Assembly (NCBI RefSeq): GCF_016735515.1 | Contig: NZ_JAERQZ010000002.1 | Span: 62,001-126,000 of the forward strand | Source: Piscinibacter sp. HJYY11 | Lineage (GTDB): Bacteria > Pseudomonadota > Gammaproteobacteria > Burkholderiales > Burkholderiaceae_C | Direction of reading: 5' to 3' | DNA: 64,000 nucleotides | In this document: one piece after another, positions 25,401 through 36,191 of the stretch | Position numbering within the stretch: position 1 is the stretch's first letter | Layout of the letters: each line of letters starts with the position of its first letter | Program-made: the position numbers and the translations under genes | Notes under the pieces: model-generated | What the model was told of the DNA's origin: nothing | The model's database searches: none | What the model saw: only the letters and a program-made list of their open reading frames with translations

Positions 25401-26087
25401 ATGGCCCTGAGTTTCGATCCGCTGGAGTTGCCGGTCGCGTCGATCGACGATCACTTGCCGCCGGTGTCGCTGGAAGAGCTGCGCGCGGAAGCCTTGCGCC
25501 GCCGCTTCGTGGCGCCGCCGGTGTGGTCGCCCGAAATCGCGGTCGAGCGGCAGTTCACGCAGCGTGAGCCGACCCATGCCTCGGTGCTGGTGCCGCTCAC
25601 CCAGCGAGACGAAGGCCTCGCTGTCTTGCTGACCCAGCGCACCGATCACTTGCACGACCACCCCGGGCAGGTGAGCTTTCCCGGTGGACGCGCAGAACCG
25701 GAAGATACCGACGCGGTGGCAACCGCACTGCGTGAAGCCGAGGAAGAGATCGGCCTCCGGCCCGCGTTCGTCGACGTGATCGGCCAGCTGCCCACCTACA
25801 CCACCGGCACCGGCTTCATCGTCACACCGGTCGTGGGCGTGCTGCAGCCGGGCTACAGCCTGGAGCCTGATCCGTTCGAGGTGGCTGAGGTGTTCGAGGT
25901 GCCGCTGTCTTTCCTGATGAACCCGGCCAACCACCGCTGGCACGAAGTCGAGACGGGCGGCGTGAAGCGCGAATTCCTTTCCATGCCATGGACGGGGATC
26001 GATGCGTCCGGCCAGCCTCGGCGCTACTTCGTCTGGGGCGCCACGGCGGCGATGCTGCGCAACCTCTATCGCTTTCTTGCCGCGTAA
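25401..26087 (+). CDS. CoA pyrophosphatase-type Nudix hydrolase
   Basis: 228 residues. The UPF0035/CoA signature LLTQRTDHLHDHPGQVSFPGG is followed directly by the Nudix helix REAEEEIGL (ALREAEEEIGLRP). Members hydrolyse CoA and its derivatives to 3',5'-ADP and phosphopantetheine. The ATG just beyond the rplS terminator is chosen; the open frame upstream runs through rplS in another frame. A CobD-like gene follows 26 bp downstream. Confidence 0.93.
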   Translation: MALSFDPLELPVASIDDHLPPVSLEELRAEALRRRFVAPPVWSPEIAVERQFTQREPTHASVLVPLTQRDEGLAVLLTQRTDHLHDHPGQVSFPGGRAEPEDTDAVATALREAEEEIGLRPAFVDVIGQLPTYTTGTGFIVTPVVGVLQPGYSLEPDPFEVAEVFEVPLSFLMNPANHRWHEVETGGVKREFLSMPWTGIDASGQPRRYFVWGATAAMLRNLYRFLAA

Positions 26088-26113
26088 ATGAGCGCCGCTA
26101 TCATCCGCGGCAC

Positions 26114-27103
26114 ATGAGTTTCTTCGCCGTTTTGTTCGCGCTCCTGATCGAGCAGCTCAAGCCCCTGCCGCGCGTCAACTTCGTCCACGATTCCCTGCGG
26201 GGCTGGATGCATTGGACCGGGCGCAATTTCGACGCAGGCCAGTCCCACCATGCCTGGGTCGTCTGGTGCGTCACGGCACTCGTGCCGGCCTTGCTGGCCT
26301 GGGGCATCTACCTCGCGGCGCTGCAGTTCGGCTTTGCCGCCGCGCTGATCTGGAACGTCGCCGTGCTCTACGTGACGATGGGCTTCCGGCAGTTCAGCCA
26401 CTACTTCACCGACATCCGCGACGCCCTGCAGCGCGGTGACGAAGCCACTGCCCGCAGCCTGCTCGCGGAGTGGCGCCACCTCGACGCGAGCGAGCTCCCG
26501 CGCACCGAACTGCTGCGGCATGTGATCGAGCATTCGCTGTTGGCGGCGCACCGGCACGTGTTCGGCGTCTTCTTCTGGTTCGTGGTGCTGTCGACACTGG
26601 GCTTCGGCCCGGCAGGCGCGGTGCTGTACCGCATGGCCGAGTTCGCGAGCCGCTACTGGGGCTTCAAGAGCCGTGTGGTGGGTGTGCCCAGCAACGAGCG
26701 CCTCCTGGCTCTGTCGCAACGGGTCTTCAGCCTCATTGACCACCTGCCAGCCCGCCTGACGGCCTTTGGCTTTGCCGTGGTGGGGAACTTCGAGGAAGCT
26801 GCGGCGTGCTGGCGCCGCGATGCGCACCTGTGGAAGCACGCCAACGAAGGGATCATCCTGGCCGCGGCGGCCGGTGCCGTTGGTGTGCAACTGGGTGGTG
26901 CGGCGGCGCCTGGCGTCACGCCCGATCGCTCGAAGACTTTCGACAGTGGCGCAGGCGAAGACACCGCCGGCGCCGAGGGCTCCACGCCGGGAGCACTGCC
27001 TCAGCTGGACCACCTGCGCAGCATCGTTGGCCTCGTGTGGCGTTCGGTCGTGCTGTGGATGCTGCTGCTGGCGCTGCTGTCGCTGGCCAACCTGATCGGC
27101 TGA
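26114..27103 (+). CDS. CobD/CbiB-family membrane protein
   Basis: 329-residue integral membrane protein with four or five TM helices. The starting stretch MSFFAVLFALLIEQLKPLPR, the RVVGVPSNERLLALSQRVFSLIDHLPARLTAFGFAVVGNF segment and WKHANEGIILAAAAGAVGVQLGG correspond to the CobD/CbiB (adenosylcobinamide-phosphate synthase) and AmpE-like family. No other cobalamin gene is nearby, so a role in B12 synthesis is not supported by context; Betaproteobacteria carry this stand-alone version. TATCAT lies 9 nt before the ATG. It converges on rsgA with no gap. Confidence 0.85.
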   Translation: MSFFAVLFALLIEQLKPLPRVNFVHDSLRGWMHWTGRNFDAGQSHHAWVVWCVTALVPALLAWGIYLAALQFGFAAALIWNVAVLYVTMGFRQFSHYFTDIRDALQRGDEATARSLLAEWRHLDASELPRTELLRHVIEHSLLAAHRHVFGVFFWFVVLSTLGFGPAGAVLYRMAEFASRYWGFKSRVVGVPSNERLLALSQRVFSLIDHLPARLTAFGFAVVGNFEEAAACWRRDAHLWKHANEGIILAAAAGAVGVQLGGAAAPGVTPDRSKTFDSGAGEDTAGAEGSTPGALPQLDHLRSIVGLVWRSVVLWMLLLALLSLANLIG

Positions 27104-28006
27104 TCAGTAGCGCGTCGGCGCCGACAGTTCGGCGAACAACTCCGAGTAGATGCGGTAGCGCGACTCGCTGATCTCGCCCGCCTGCAGTGCCGCGCGCACG
27201 CCGCAGCCCGGTTCGTGCAGGTGCGTGCAGTTGTAGAACTTGCACTGCTGAGACGGGCCGGCAAGGTCAGGCATCAGGCGGGGGAGGTCTTGCGCGCTGA
27301 TCTGTCGGAGGCCGAATTCCTGGAAGCCTGGGGAGTCGATGAGCCCCGTGGTGCGGTCTTCGTCCAGCCAGTACCACTGCGTGGACGTCGTGGTGTGCTT
27401 GCCGGAATTGAGCGCCTGGGAGATCTCGCCGACCTGCGCGCGGGCATCGGGTGCGAGCAAGTTGATCAAGGTGCTCTTGCCGGTGCCGCTCGGCCCCAGC
27501 ACCAGTGTCGCCTGGCCTTGCAGCAGCGAGAGCAGCGCGGTGCGGGACTCATCAGGTCGCGCCTTCAGCGCGACCTCGCGCACGTCGTAGCCCATCGCGG
27601 AATACGGCTTCAACCGCCCACGTGCCGCCGCGATCTGCGGCAGGTCGGCCTTGTTCAACAGGATGCGCGCCGCGATGCCGGCGCTTTCGGCCGCCATCAG
27701 CGCACGGGCCAGCTGCGATTCGCTGAACACCGGCTCGGCCGCCACCATCACCAGGATCTGATCGAGGTTGGCCGCGAAGGACTTGGTCTTCCACTCGTCC
27801 TGGCGGAAGAGCAGGTTGCGCCGCGGCTCCACGTGCTCGATCACACCTTCGTCCCCCGTCGGCTGCCAGCGCACGCGGTCTCCGACGACGCAATCGCTCT
27901 TCTTGCCGCGCGGGTGGCAGATGACCCGCTGACCATCGGGCGTTTCGACGACGTAGTGGCGGCCGTAGCCGGCCACCACCAGACCCGTGTCGAGCTCAGC
28001 CGACAA
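27104..28006 (-). CDS. rsgA: Ribosome small subunit GTPase RsgA
   Basis: Circularly permuted GTPase that checks late 30S maturation. About 300 residues. N-terminal OB fold (GRHYVVETPDGQRVICHPRG), then G4 NKAD before G1 GPSGTGKST and G3 DSPGF, and a C-terminal zinc site CKFYNCTHLHEPGCGV. No ATG fits; a TTG at 28006 overlapping the end of the pterin dehydratase gene by 11 bp gives the normal length, with a GTG slightly further in as an alternative. The enzyme call is certain, the exact start is not. Confidence 0.93.
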   Translation of the reverse strand: MSAELDTGLVVAGYGRHYVVETPDGQRVICHPRGKKSDCVVGDRVRWQPTGDEGVIEHVEPRRNLLFRQDEWKTKSFAANLDQILVMVAAEPVFSESQLARALMAAESAGIAARILLNKADLPQIAAARGRLKPYSAMGYDVREVALKARPDESRTALLSLLQGQATLVLGPSGTGKSTLINLLAPDARAQVGEISQALNSGKHTTTSTQWYWLDEDRTTGLIDSPGFQEFGLRQISAQDLPRLMPDLAGPSQQCKFYNCTHLHEPGCGVRAALQAGEISESRYRIYSELFAELSAPTRY

Positions 28007-28325
28007 AGGCCACCAGCGCGTCGGCCTTGGCCGCGCAGATGAAGTCGTTGACCGAGATCCCGCCCACCGAATGCGTGTTGTAGCGGACCACGCAGCAGCT
28101 GTAGCTGACAAGCAGGTCGGGGTGGTGGTCTTCGGTGTGGGAAATCCAGGCGAGCGCGTTCACGAACGCCATGGTCTCGTGGTAATTCTTGAAGCTGAAG
28201 GTCTTCTCGATCGAGCCGTTGCTGAGCTGCCAGCCGCTGACCTGTGCCAGGTGGTCGTGAATTTCGCGCTCGCTCATCGGAGCGCCGCTGAGTGGCTGGC
28301 ACTTGCGGTTCAGCAGGTGGGTCAT
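27996..28325 (-). CDS. 4a-hydroxytetrahydrobiopterin dehydratase (pterin carbinolamine dehydratase)
   Basis: 109 residues. The PCD core is present: WQLSNGSIEKTFSFKNYHETMAFVNALAWISHTEDHHPDL, with the catalytic HxDHHPD-like triad (TEDHHPDLLVSY) and NTHSVGGISVNDFICAAK. Recycles the cofactor of aromatic amino acid hydroxylases. The ATG overlaps the M48 protease stop by 4 bp and the stop overlaps rsgA, forming a tight M48-PCD-rsgA unit. Confidence 0.95.
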   Translation of the reverse strand: MTHLLNRKCQPLSGAPMSEREIHDHLAQVSGWQLSNGSIEKTFSFKNYHETMAFVNALAWISHTEDHHPDLLVSYSCCVVRYNTHSVGGISVNDFICAAKADALVAFVG

Positions 28326-29611
28326 GCGCGACTCGCTTGAAGACTGGCTTGCGACTGGATGGCGTTCAACCGTTCCAGCGCCGCCGGGTGGGAATAGTAG
28401 AAGCGAACGTACACCGGATCGGGTGTCAGCGTCGAGGCATTGTCTTCATGCAGCTTGAGCAGGGCGGCCGCGAGGTCATGGCCGCTGGCCTGTGCGCAGG
28501 CGTAGGCATCGGCCTGGAACTCGTGCTTGCGCGACAGCTGGGCAAAGATGGGCGAGATGAAGAAGGCAAACACGGGCACGACCAGGAGGAAGAGCAGCAG
28601 CGCGACCGCATCGTTCGGCGCGCCGAGCGAGGGCTGCACGCCGAGCGCGGTGTAGAACCAGGTCTGGCTCGACAGCCAGCCCAGCAGGGCAAAGCCGGCC
28701 AGGCTCATCGCGAACATCGACAGCATGCGCTTGGTCACGTGCTTGTGCTTGAAGTGGCCCAGTTCGTGCGCCAGCACGGCCTCCACTTCGCCCGGGGTGA
28801 GCTTGTTGAGCAGCGTGTCGAAGAACACCACACGCTTGGCGGCGCCCATGCCGGTGAAATAGGCGTTGGCGTGGGCCGAGCGTTTGCTGCCGTCCATGAC
28901 GAACAGTCCCTTCGCCTGGAAGCCGCAACGCTGCATCAGCGTCTGCACGCGCGACTTGAGCGACTCGTCGGCCAGCGGCTGGAACTTGTTGAAGAGCGGC
29001 GCGATGACCGTCGGGTAGAGCACGAGGATCAGCAAGTTGAAGCCCATCCACGCGCCCCAGGCCCAGAGCCACCACAGCGTGCCCGCGGCGCCCATCAGCC
29101 AGAGGATCAGCGCGGCGATCGGCAGGCCGATCAGCGCGCCGACGATCACCCCCTTGACCATGTCGGCGAGGTAGAGCTTCCACGTCATGCGGTTGAAGCC
29201 GAAACGCTGCTCGATGCGGAAGGTGCTGTAGAGCTCGAAGGGCAGGTCGAGCAGGCCGCTGATGAAGGCAAAGGCGGCCAACAGCGCGAGTTGATAAGCC
29301 ATGCCGCCGAAACGCGGCTCTATGGAGTCACGCACCGCGACGTTGAGCGTATCCAGGCCACCGAGGAGCGTCCAACCCAACAGCACTGCGGTGCCGAAGG
29401 CGGTGCTCAGCAAGCCAAAGCGTCCTTTGGCCAAGGTGTAGTCGGCGGCCTTCTGGTGGGCGGCCAGTGTGATGGTCTGTGCGAAGGCGGCTGGCACGGC
29501 ATCGCGGTGGGCGGCGACGTGCCGCATCTGCCGCGTGGACAGCCAGAACTTCACCAGCAACGAGGTGACGAGCGCAACAGCGAAGAGCAGGGTGAGGGCG
29601 GTGCTTTGCAT
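28322..29611 (-). CDS. M48-family (Ste24/CAAX prenyl protease-like) membrane metallopeptidase
   Basis: 429 residues. Several TM segments in the N-terminal half, the zinc motif HELGH ([14 protein letters not shown], about residue 290) and the later Glu zinc ligand in [13 protein letters not shown]. The family cleaves membrane or envelope proteins at the cytosolic side; bacterial substrates are mostly unknown. ATG 29611 gives MQSTALTLL, a TM1 start. Divergent from orn with a 49-bp gap. Confidence 0.94.
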   Translation of the reverse strand: MQSTALTLLFAVALVTSLLVKFWLSTRQMRHVAAHRDAVPAAFAQTITLAAHQKAADYTLAKGRFGLLSTAFGTAVLLGWTLLGGLDTLNVAVRDSIEPRFGGMAYQLALLAAFAFISGLLDLPFELYSTFRIEQRFGFNRMTWKLYLADMVKGVIVGALIGLPIAALILWLMGAAGTLWWLWAWGAWMGFNLLILVLYPTVIAPLFNKFQPLADESLKSRVQTLMQRCGFQAKGLFVMDGSKRSAHANAYFTGMGAAKRVVFFDTLLNKLTPGEVEAVLAHELGHFKHKHVTKRMLSMFAMSLAGFALLGWLSSQTWFYTALGVQPSLGAPNDAVALLLFLLVVPVFAFFISPIFAQLSRKHEFQADAYACAQASGHDLAAALLKLHEDNASTLTPDPVYVRFYYSHPAALERLNAIQSQASLQASRA

Positions 29612-29660
29612 GAGGATCAGAAGTGTAGGCTGCGAGAATGCCCGCAAGAAGGAGATCAGC

Positions 29661-30236
29661 ATGACCGACGAGACCACCCACAACCCCAACCTGCCCAGCA
29701 GCGACCAGAACCTGATCTGGATCGACCTCGAGATGACCGGCCTGTTCCCCAACACCGACCGCATCATCGAGATCGCCGTGGTTGTGACCGATGCCAATCT
29801 GACCCAGCGCGTCGAAGGCCCGGTGTTCGCCATCCACCAGAGCGACGCGACGCTCGACGCGATGGACGCGTGGAACAAGGGCACGCACGGCAAGAGCGGG
29901 CTGATCGACCGGGTGAAGGCGTCGACCATCGACGAAGAGAGCGCCCAGGCGCAGATGATCGAGTTCCTGAAGCGCTATGTGCCCAAGGGCAAGTCGCCGA
30001 TGTGCGGCAACAGCATCTGCCAGGACCGCCGCTTCCTGGCCAACTACATGCCCGCGCTCGAAGACTTCTTCCACTACCGCAACCTCGATGTCAGCACGCT
30101 GAAGGAACTCGCCAAGCGCTGGAAGCCCGACATCCTGACCGGCTTCAAGAAGGCCCAGGCGCACACGGCGCTGGCCGACATCCACGAGTCGATCGACGAA
30201 CTCGTGTACTACCGCGAGCACTTCTTGGCGAAATAG
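29661..30236 (+). CDS. orn: Oligoribonuclease
   Basis: DEDDh 3'-5' exonuclease that degrades di- to pentaribonucleotides, including pGpG. 191 residues. Exo I motif [10 protein letters not shown], Exo II around [15 protein letters not shown], and Exo [17 protein letters not shown] with the catalytic His and Asp. RBS AAGGAG stands 7 nt before the ATG. The N-terminal extension [15 protein letters not shown] is somewhat longer than the E. coli enzyme. Confidence 0.97.
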   Translation: MTDETTHNPNLPSSDQNLIWIDLEMTGLFPNTDRIIEIAVVVTDANLTQRVEGPVFAIHQSDATLDAMDAWNKGTHGKSGLIDRVKASTIDEESAQAQMIEFLKRYVPKGKSPMCGNSICQDRRFLANYMPALEDFFHYRNLDVSTLKELAKRWKPDILTGFKKAQAHTALADIHESIDELVYYREHFLAK

Positions 30237-30584
30237 CCCTGGCGAAATAAATGGGTGAGCCCTGGTGAAAACCCGGGGCGGCCGCTACAATCCGCGCTTC
30301 GCCGAAATCTCCGTGTTTCGGCGTTTCGTTCATCCCCTCTGACCTCATCGAGTCTTCCCACAGCAAGTGCTGTGCGGCCTGTTCGAACCCAATGGCCTGG
30401 TGCCAGGGAATGGTTGGCGGCGATGCCGTCGCTTTGACTGTTCCTGATCCCCACCGCTGGCAACTTGGCCAGTAACGGTTCGGACCTTCTCCCCAGCGAC
30501 TTCACCAGCGAGCCCTATGAGGCTGCGCGTGGTGCCGTTTGCGCGTCGTCGCGCGGGCGGTGCTTTGTTTCGAGAAAGAAGACG
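30237..30584 (+). promoter_or_regulatory. 348-bp leader region of the RhlE-type helicase gene
   Basis: No gene. TACAAT at 30286-30291 with a CCGCGC discriminator is the best -10. Immediately after it a hairpin CGCCGAAA / TTTCGGCG (30300-30323, 8-nt loop) is followed by TTTCGTT, which could end orn or sit at the 5' end of the helicase mRNA. The remaining 260 nt would be untranslated. Cold-inducible DEAD-box genes often have such leaders; that role is inferred. Confidence 0.5.
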
Positions 30585-32180
<1,596 letters not shown>

Positions 32181-32192
32181 AGCGGATGAGCG

Positions 32193-33086
32193 TCAGGCCA
32201 CGCGCTTGACGCTCACGTCTACCTTCATCCCGAGGTAGGACGCCGGCTCGCCGATCCAGCTGCCCGACACAGGCGAGGCCTGTTTCGGGTCGCGCGCCAC
32301 GCCGACGCGCAGGAGCTGGAAGCCGCCCAGCAGGTTGTTCGTCGGATCGAACGGCACCCAGCCCGCACCCGGCAGGTAGGCCTGCAGCCACGCGTGAGTG
32401 GAACCCGCGCCGACCACGTTGGGCTCGGCTTCGGGGTTCGCCTCGTCGAGCGACGGGTCGTACAGGTAGCCCGACACGAAGCGCGTCGCCACACCCAGGC
32501 GCCGCGCCGCTTCCATCATCAGGAGCGCGAAGTCGCGGCAGCTGCCGCTGTTCTTCTCGAGCGTCTGCAGCGGTGTCTGCGTGCCTTCCTCGTCGCGTGC
32601 GGCATAGCTGAAGTTGTCGCGGATGTGCTGGTTCATCTTCACCAGCAGGTCGCGCGTGCCCGTCGGGCCTTCGGGGTTCATGAACTGCCGCGCCCAGCTG
32701 GTGAGCTTGCCGTCGGGGTCGTCGTAGTGCGGCCGCAGGAAATGCTCCAGGTCGAAGCGCTCATCCACCGAATAGGCGAACGGGAAGAACTCCGCTGAAG
32801 GCGAGAGCGGCAACTCGAGGTTGTTGCTGTGTGCATGCTCGATGGTGAACGAGCACACGATCTTCAACTCGGCCGCTTCCGTGAGCGGCTGCACCAGCGC
32901 CACCGAGTTGGAGAACTGGTCCTGGATCAGCCGGATGTTGGCCTCGGGGCTCACCACCAGGTCGGTGGCCAGCACGCGCAGGTCGTGGCTGTCGAGCGGC
33001 CGGAACATGACCCGGTGCTCACCGAAGGTCACCGGCTTGGAATAGCTGTAGGTCGTCGTGTGGACGATGTCGTACTTGATGGGCAT
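32193..33086 (-). CDS. Transglutaminase-like cysteine peptidase family protein
   Basis: 297 residues with a beta-strand N-terminal Bact_transglu_N domain (YDIVHTTTYSYSKPVTFGEHRVMFRP) followed by a transglutaminase core. The triad is intact: Cys183 in SGSCRDFALLM, His231 in STHAWLQAYLPG and Asp247 in PFDPTNN. No signal peptide, so cytosolic. Genes of this type often accompany alpha-E / circularly-permuted ATP-grasp peptide ligases, none of which is present here. Confidence 0.9.
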   Translation of the reverse strand: MPIKYDIVHTTTYSYSKPVTFGEHRVMFRPLDSHDLRVLATDLVVSPEANIRLIQDQFSNSVALVQPLTEAAELKIVCSFTIEHAHSNNLELPLSPSAEFFPFAYSVDERFDLEHFLRPHYDDPDGKLTSWARQFMNPEGPTGTRDLLVKMNQHIRDNFSYAARDEEGTQTPLQTLEKNSGSCRDFALLMMEAARRLGVATRFVSGYLYDPSLDEANPEAEPNVVGAGSTHAWLQAYLPGAGWVPFDPTNNLLGGFQLLRVGVARDPKQASPVSGSWIGEPASYLGMKVDVSVKRVA

Positions 33087-33102
33087 GGCCCCTCCTCGAA
33101 CG

Positions 33103-33125
33103 CGAGGCCGCAGTGTGCGGCCTCG
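33103..33125. terminator. Perfect 10-bp hairpin between FKBP and transglutaminase genes
   Basis: CGAGGCCGCA-gtg-TGCGGCCTCG. No T-run on either side, so either a Rho-independent terminator lacking a U-tract or an mRNA stabiliser downstream of the FKBP gene. Confidence 0.5.
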
Positions 33126-33163
33126 TCAGTTTCACGTCTGTAGGAGGGCCGTGATGGAAAACG

Positions 33164-33511
33164 TCAGACGCCCAGCAGTTCCACCTCGAACATCAGCGTC
33201 GCGTTCGGCGGGATCACGCCGCCGGCGCCGCGTGCACCATAACCGAGCTCGGGCGGGATCACGAGGATGCGCGTGCCACCGACCTTCATGCCTTGCACGC
33301 CTTCGTCCCAGCCGCGGATCACCATGCCGGCGCCCAAGCCGAAGTCGAACGGGTCGCGGCGGTCCTTGCTGCTGTCGAACTTGGCGCCCTTGACGCCGTT
33401 GTTGTAGAGCCAGCCGGTGTAGTGCACGGTGACGTGCTGGCCGGCCTGGGCTTCGGGGCCGGAGCCGACGGTGGTGTCTTCGTATTGCAGGCCGGAGGCG
33501 GTGGTTTGCAT
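33164..33511 (-). CDS. FKBP-type peptidyl-prolyl cis-trans isomerase
   Basis: Single-domain cytosolic FKBP of 115 residues. Family core: VTVHYTGWLYNNG, GAKFDSSKDRRDPFDFGLG, GWDEGVQGMKVGGTR and IPPELGYGARGAGGVIPPNATLMFEVELLGV, with the binding-pocket Tyr, Phe, Asp and Trp residues present. Assists folding by prolyl isomerisation. Divergent from the FMN reductase. Confidence 0.96.
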   Translation of the reverse strand: MQTTASGLQYEDTTVGSGPEAQAGQHVTVHYTGWLYNNGVKGAKFDSSKDRRDPFDFGLGAGMVIRGWDEGVQGMKVGGTRILVIPPELGYGARGAGGVIPPNATLMFEVELLGV

Positions 33512-33652
33512 GTTGGGGCTCGCTGAGTAGAAATGAGGATGGCGATGCTAACCGCGCAAACCCGCCCCGGTGCCGTGGGCAATCCCGGGCCCGTCATGGT
33601 CATGTCGCCGCGCTCACTAGAGTGGGCCCCTGTCGAATGAAAGGGCCATGCC

Positions 33653-34222
33653 ATGACGCAAGACAAACGCAAGGTCGCAGTGCTCGTGGGCAGCCTGCGC
33701 AAGGACTCGATCAACCGCAAACTCGCCCTGGCGATTGCCAAACTGGCGCCTGCGCGGTTCACGTTCGAGCATCTCGAGATTGGCGACCTGCCGCTCTACA
33801 ACCAGGACCGCGACAACGACATGCCCGAGCCCGCGCTGCGCCTGAAGCGCGAGGTGAGCGCGGCCGATGCGCTGCTCTTCGTGACGCCGGAGTACAACCG
33901 CTCGATCCCCGGCGTGCTGAAGAACGCGCTCGACACCGCGTCTCGCCCCTACGGCAAGAACGCGTTCGCCAGGAAGCCGGGTGGCGTCATCGGCACGTCG
34001 GGCGGGGGCATCGGCACGGCGCTCGCGCAGCAGCACCTGCGCAACGTGCTGGCCTACCTCGACGTCCCGACGCTCAACCAGCCCGAGGCTTACATCCAGT
34101 ACAGCGAGAACCTGGTGGACGACGCCGGCACGGTGACCGACGAGAAGAAGCGCGCCTTCCTGCAGACCTGGGTCGACGCCTACGTCGCGTGGGTCGACCT
34201 GGTGTTGTCGGCGCCGCGCTGA
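33653..34222 (+). CDS. NAD(P)H-dependent FMN reductase (ChrR/YieF-like)
   Basis: 189-residue flavodoxin-fold oxidoreductase. FMN phosphate loop [13 protein letters not shown] at the N-terminus, the signature [20 protein letters not shown], and [21 protein letters not shown] contacting the isoalloxazine. Such enzymes reduce quinones, azo compounds or chromate. TAGAGT at 33618-33623 could be a -10. The 3' end overlaps the convergent gluQRS by 43 bp. Confidence 0.93.
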   Translation: MTQDKRKVAVLVGSLRKDSINRKLALAIAKLAPARFTFEHLEIGDLPLYNQDRDNDMPEPALRLKREVSAADALLFVTPEYNRSIPGVLKNALDTASRPYGKNAFARKPGGVIGTSGGGIGTALAQQHLRNVLAYLDVPTLNQPEAYIQYSENLVDDAGTVTDEKKRAFLQTWVDAYVAWVDLVLSAPR

Positions 34223-35091
34223 GCCGACCAGGCCGCGACCATCGCGGCGAGCCAGTCGGGCTGCGGTGCGGCCAGGTCCGGCAGCCCGAGCGTTCGTGCA
34301 GCATCGCGCAGTGCGCGGGAGGGGTCGCGCAGGTCGAGCGCCTGCGCGCCGTTCTGCTTCGACAGCTTTTCGCCGTTGGCGCCCAGCACCAGCGGGGTGT
34401 GCAGATAGGCCGGAGTGGCGACCCCGAGCAACCGCTGCAGGTGGATTTGCCGAGGCGTGTTGTCGGCCAGGTCTTCGCCCCGCACCACGTGGGTGATGCC
34501 TTGTGCCGCGTCGTCGACGACCACGGCCAACTGGTAGCTCCACAGCCCATCGGCCCGCTTGAGCACGAAGTCTCCCACCTCCTGCGTGAGGTTCTGGTGC
34601 TGCAGGCCGAGGCGCCGGTCGTGCCAGGTGACCTGGATGTCGTGGCCTTCAGGCGTGCTGGTGAGGCAACGCACCGCCCGGGCAGGCTTGCCGTGCAGGC
34701 CACTGCGGCAGGTGCCGGGGTAGACAAGCTCACCGTGTCGCGGTTTGCTGCGCCCTGCGGCGGCGAGCGCGCGCTCGATGTCGCTGCGGGTGCAGCCGCA
34801 CGGGTAGGCCTGGCCTTGGGCAGTCAGCGAATCGAGCGCCGGTTGATAGAGCGAGGCGCGCTGCGATTGCCAGACGGGCGCTTCGTCCGGGGGCAGGCCG
34901 CAGGCGGCGAGCTGCTGCAGGATGAACTGGTCCGCGCCGGGCACGCAGCGGGGAGTGTCCACGTCTTCGATGCGCACGAGCCATGTGCCGCCATGGGCCT
35001 GCGCGTCGAGCCAGCTTGCCAGCGCCGCCACGAGCGAGCCCGCGTGCAAGGGCCCGGTGGGCGACGGGGCGAAGCGGCCGCGGTAGGCCAC
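34180..35091 (-). CDS. gluQ: Glutamyl-Q tRNA(Asp) synthetase
   Basis: 303-residue paralogue of the GluRS catalytic core that attaches Glu to queuosine 34 of tRNA-Asp. The signature 1 [16 protein letters not shown] carries the HIGH-like [12 protein letters not shown] replaces KMSKS, and the zinc-binding cysteines CGC...YPGTCR are present. No anticodon-binding domain follows, as expected. GTG 35091 is chosen; TTG 35097 overlapping the LysR stop is an alternative. The 3' end overlaps the FMN reductase gene on the other strand. Confidence 0.94.
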   Translation of the reverse strand: MAYRGRFAPSPTGPLHAGSLVAALASWLDAQAHGGTWLVRIEDVDTPRCVPGADQFILQQLAACGLPPDEAPVWQSQRASLYQPALDSLTAQGQAYPCGCTRSDIERALAAAGRSKPRHGELVYPGTCRSGLHGKPARAVRCLTSTPEGHDIQVTWHDRRLGLQHQNLTQEVGDFVLKRADGLWSYQLAVVVDDAAQGITHVVRGEDLADNTPRQIHLQRLLGVATPAYLHTPLVLGANGEKLSKQNGAQALDLRDPSRALRDAARTLGLPDLAAPQPDWLAAMVAAWSAQRGADNTRSTHAT

Positions 35092-35093
35092 GT

Positions 35094-36098
35094 TCAAAGA
35101 CTGCCGAGCGGCACCCGGCTGGCGTGGCGCTGCAACAGCGCCTTGCGGGTGGTTGCGCTCTCCAGCTGGTCGAGCCACCAGCGCAGCGCGAGGCCCATCT
35201 GCGGCTTGCGCGCGCCTCCGGTCGCTGTCCCACGCCACGCGTAGCCCATGCGGGCGTTGAGTTGTGGGCGCTGCACCGTCTTCACAACCAGGTGCCCGGC
35301 CTCGATGTGCTCGCGCACCATCGGCTCGGGAATGAAGCCGCAGCCCATGCAGCGCAGCAGCGCCTCGATCTTGGCGGGCATGGTGCTGACGGTGAACACG
35401 TCCTGCCCCGGCAGCAGGTTGACGGTGAGCGGAGCGAGGCGCTGGGCCGAGTCGGCCACGGCAATGGCGCGGTGGCGCATCAGTTCGGCGTCGGTGATCG
35501 CATGGTTCAAGGCGGCCAGCGGGTGGTGGGGCGCGACGACGAAGACAAAGGGCAGGGTGCCGAGCGACTGCAGCTGCACACCCGCGGGCGGTGTCTGCTC
35601 CATGCCGACGCCGATGGCCAGGTCGGCCTGCCCATTGACCAGCGCCTCCCAGGTGCCGGCGAGGATCTCGTTGCGCAGGCGCAGCCGGGTGCCGGGGCCG
35701 CTGCGATCGGGGTCGTCGCCGCGCGGGCACTGCGCGTAGAAGGCCTCGCAGATCTCGAACATGGTCACGCGGGAGATGGCGCCGTCGACGGCCACGGTGA
35801 GCTGCGTCTCCCAGCCGGTGGCGACGCGCTTGACCCGGTTCGCCACCGCGTCGACCTGTTCCAGCAGGCGCCGGCCTTCGTTCAGCAGCTCCTCACCCGC
35901 CGCGGTGAGCTTGGCCTGGCGCGACCGGCGGTCGAAGAGCAGCACATCGAGCGCGTCTTCGAGCTGGCGCACGTTGTAGGTCAGGGCCGAGGGCACCTTG
36001 CCCAGCTCGCGGGCGGCGGCCGCAAAGCTGCCGGTGCGGGCGATGACGTCCATCATCGCCAGGGCCTCGGGGGTGAGCACATTGCGGGCGTTCAGCAT
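35094..36098 (-). CDS. LysR-family transcriptional regulator
   Basis: 334 residues. N-terminal winged [45 protein letters not shown], then [19 protein letters not shown] and a dimerisation helix. The C-terminal two thirds is the PBP-like co-inducer domain. It is divergent from a pirin gene with a 93-bp shared region holding palindromes, the typical arrangement of a LysR regulator and its target. The effector is unknown. Confidence 0.95.
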   Translation of the reverse strand: MLNARNVLTPEALAMMDVIARTGSFAAAARELGKVPSALTYNVRQLEDALDVLLFDRRSRQAKLTAAGEELLNEGRRLLEQVDAVANRVKRVATGWETQLTVAVDGAISRVTMFEICEAFYAQCPRGDDPDRSGPGTRLRLRNEILAGTWEALVNGQADLAIGVGMEQTPPAGVQLQSLGTLPFVFVVAPHHPLAALNHAITDAELMRHRAIAVADSAQRLAPLTVNLLPGQDVFTVSTMPAKIEALLRCMGCGFIPEPMVREHIEAGHLVVKTVQRPQLNARMGYAWRGTATGGARKPQMGLALRWWLDQLESATTRKALLQRHASRVPLGSL

Positions 36099-36100
36099 GG

Positions 36101-36128
36101 GTTCATCTTATTTGAATGAACGCTTCAA
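36101..36128. promoter_or_regulatory. Overlapping palindromes, candidate LysR operator
   Basis: GTTCAT-N9-ATGAAC (36101-36121) fits a T-N11-A LysR box and lies 2 bp from the LysR start codon. TTGAA-N7-TTCAA (36112-36128) overlaps it. The location suits autoregulation and activation of the divergent pirin gene. Confidence 0.6.
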
Positions 36129-36191
36129 GCGGCGACGGCTGTGAGCGCGGCCAGGAGGATCAACATTCCTCCCCAGAAAGGAACGACTCAC

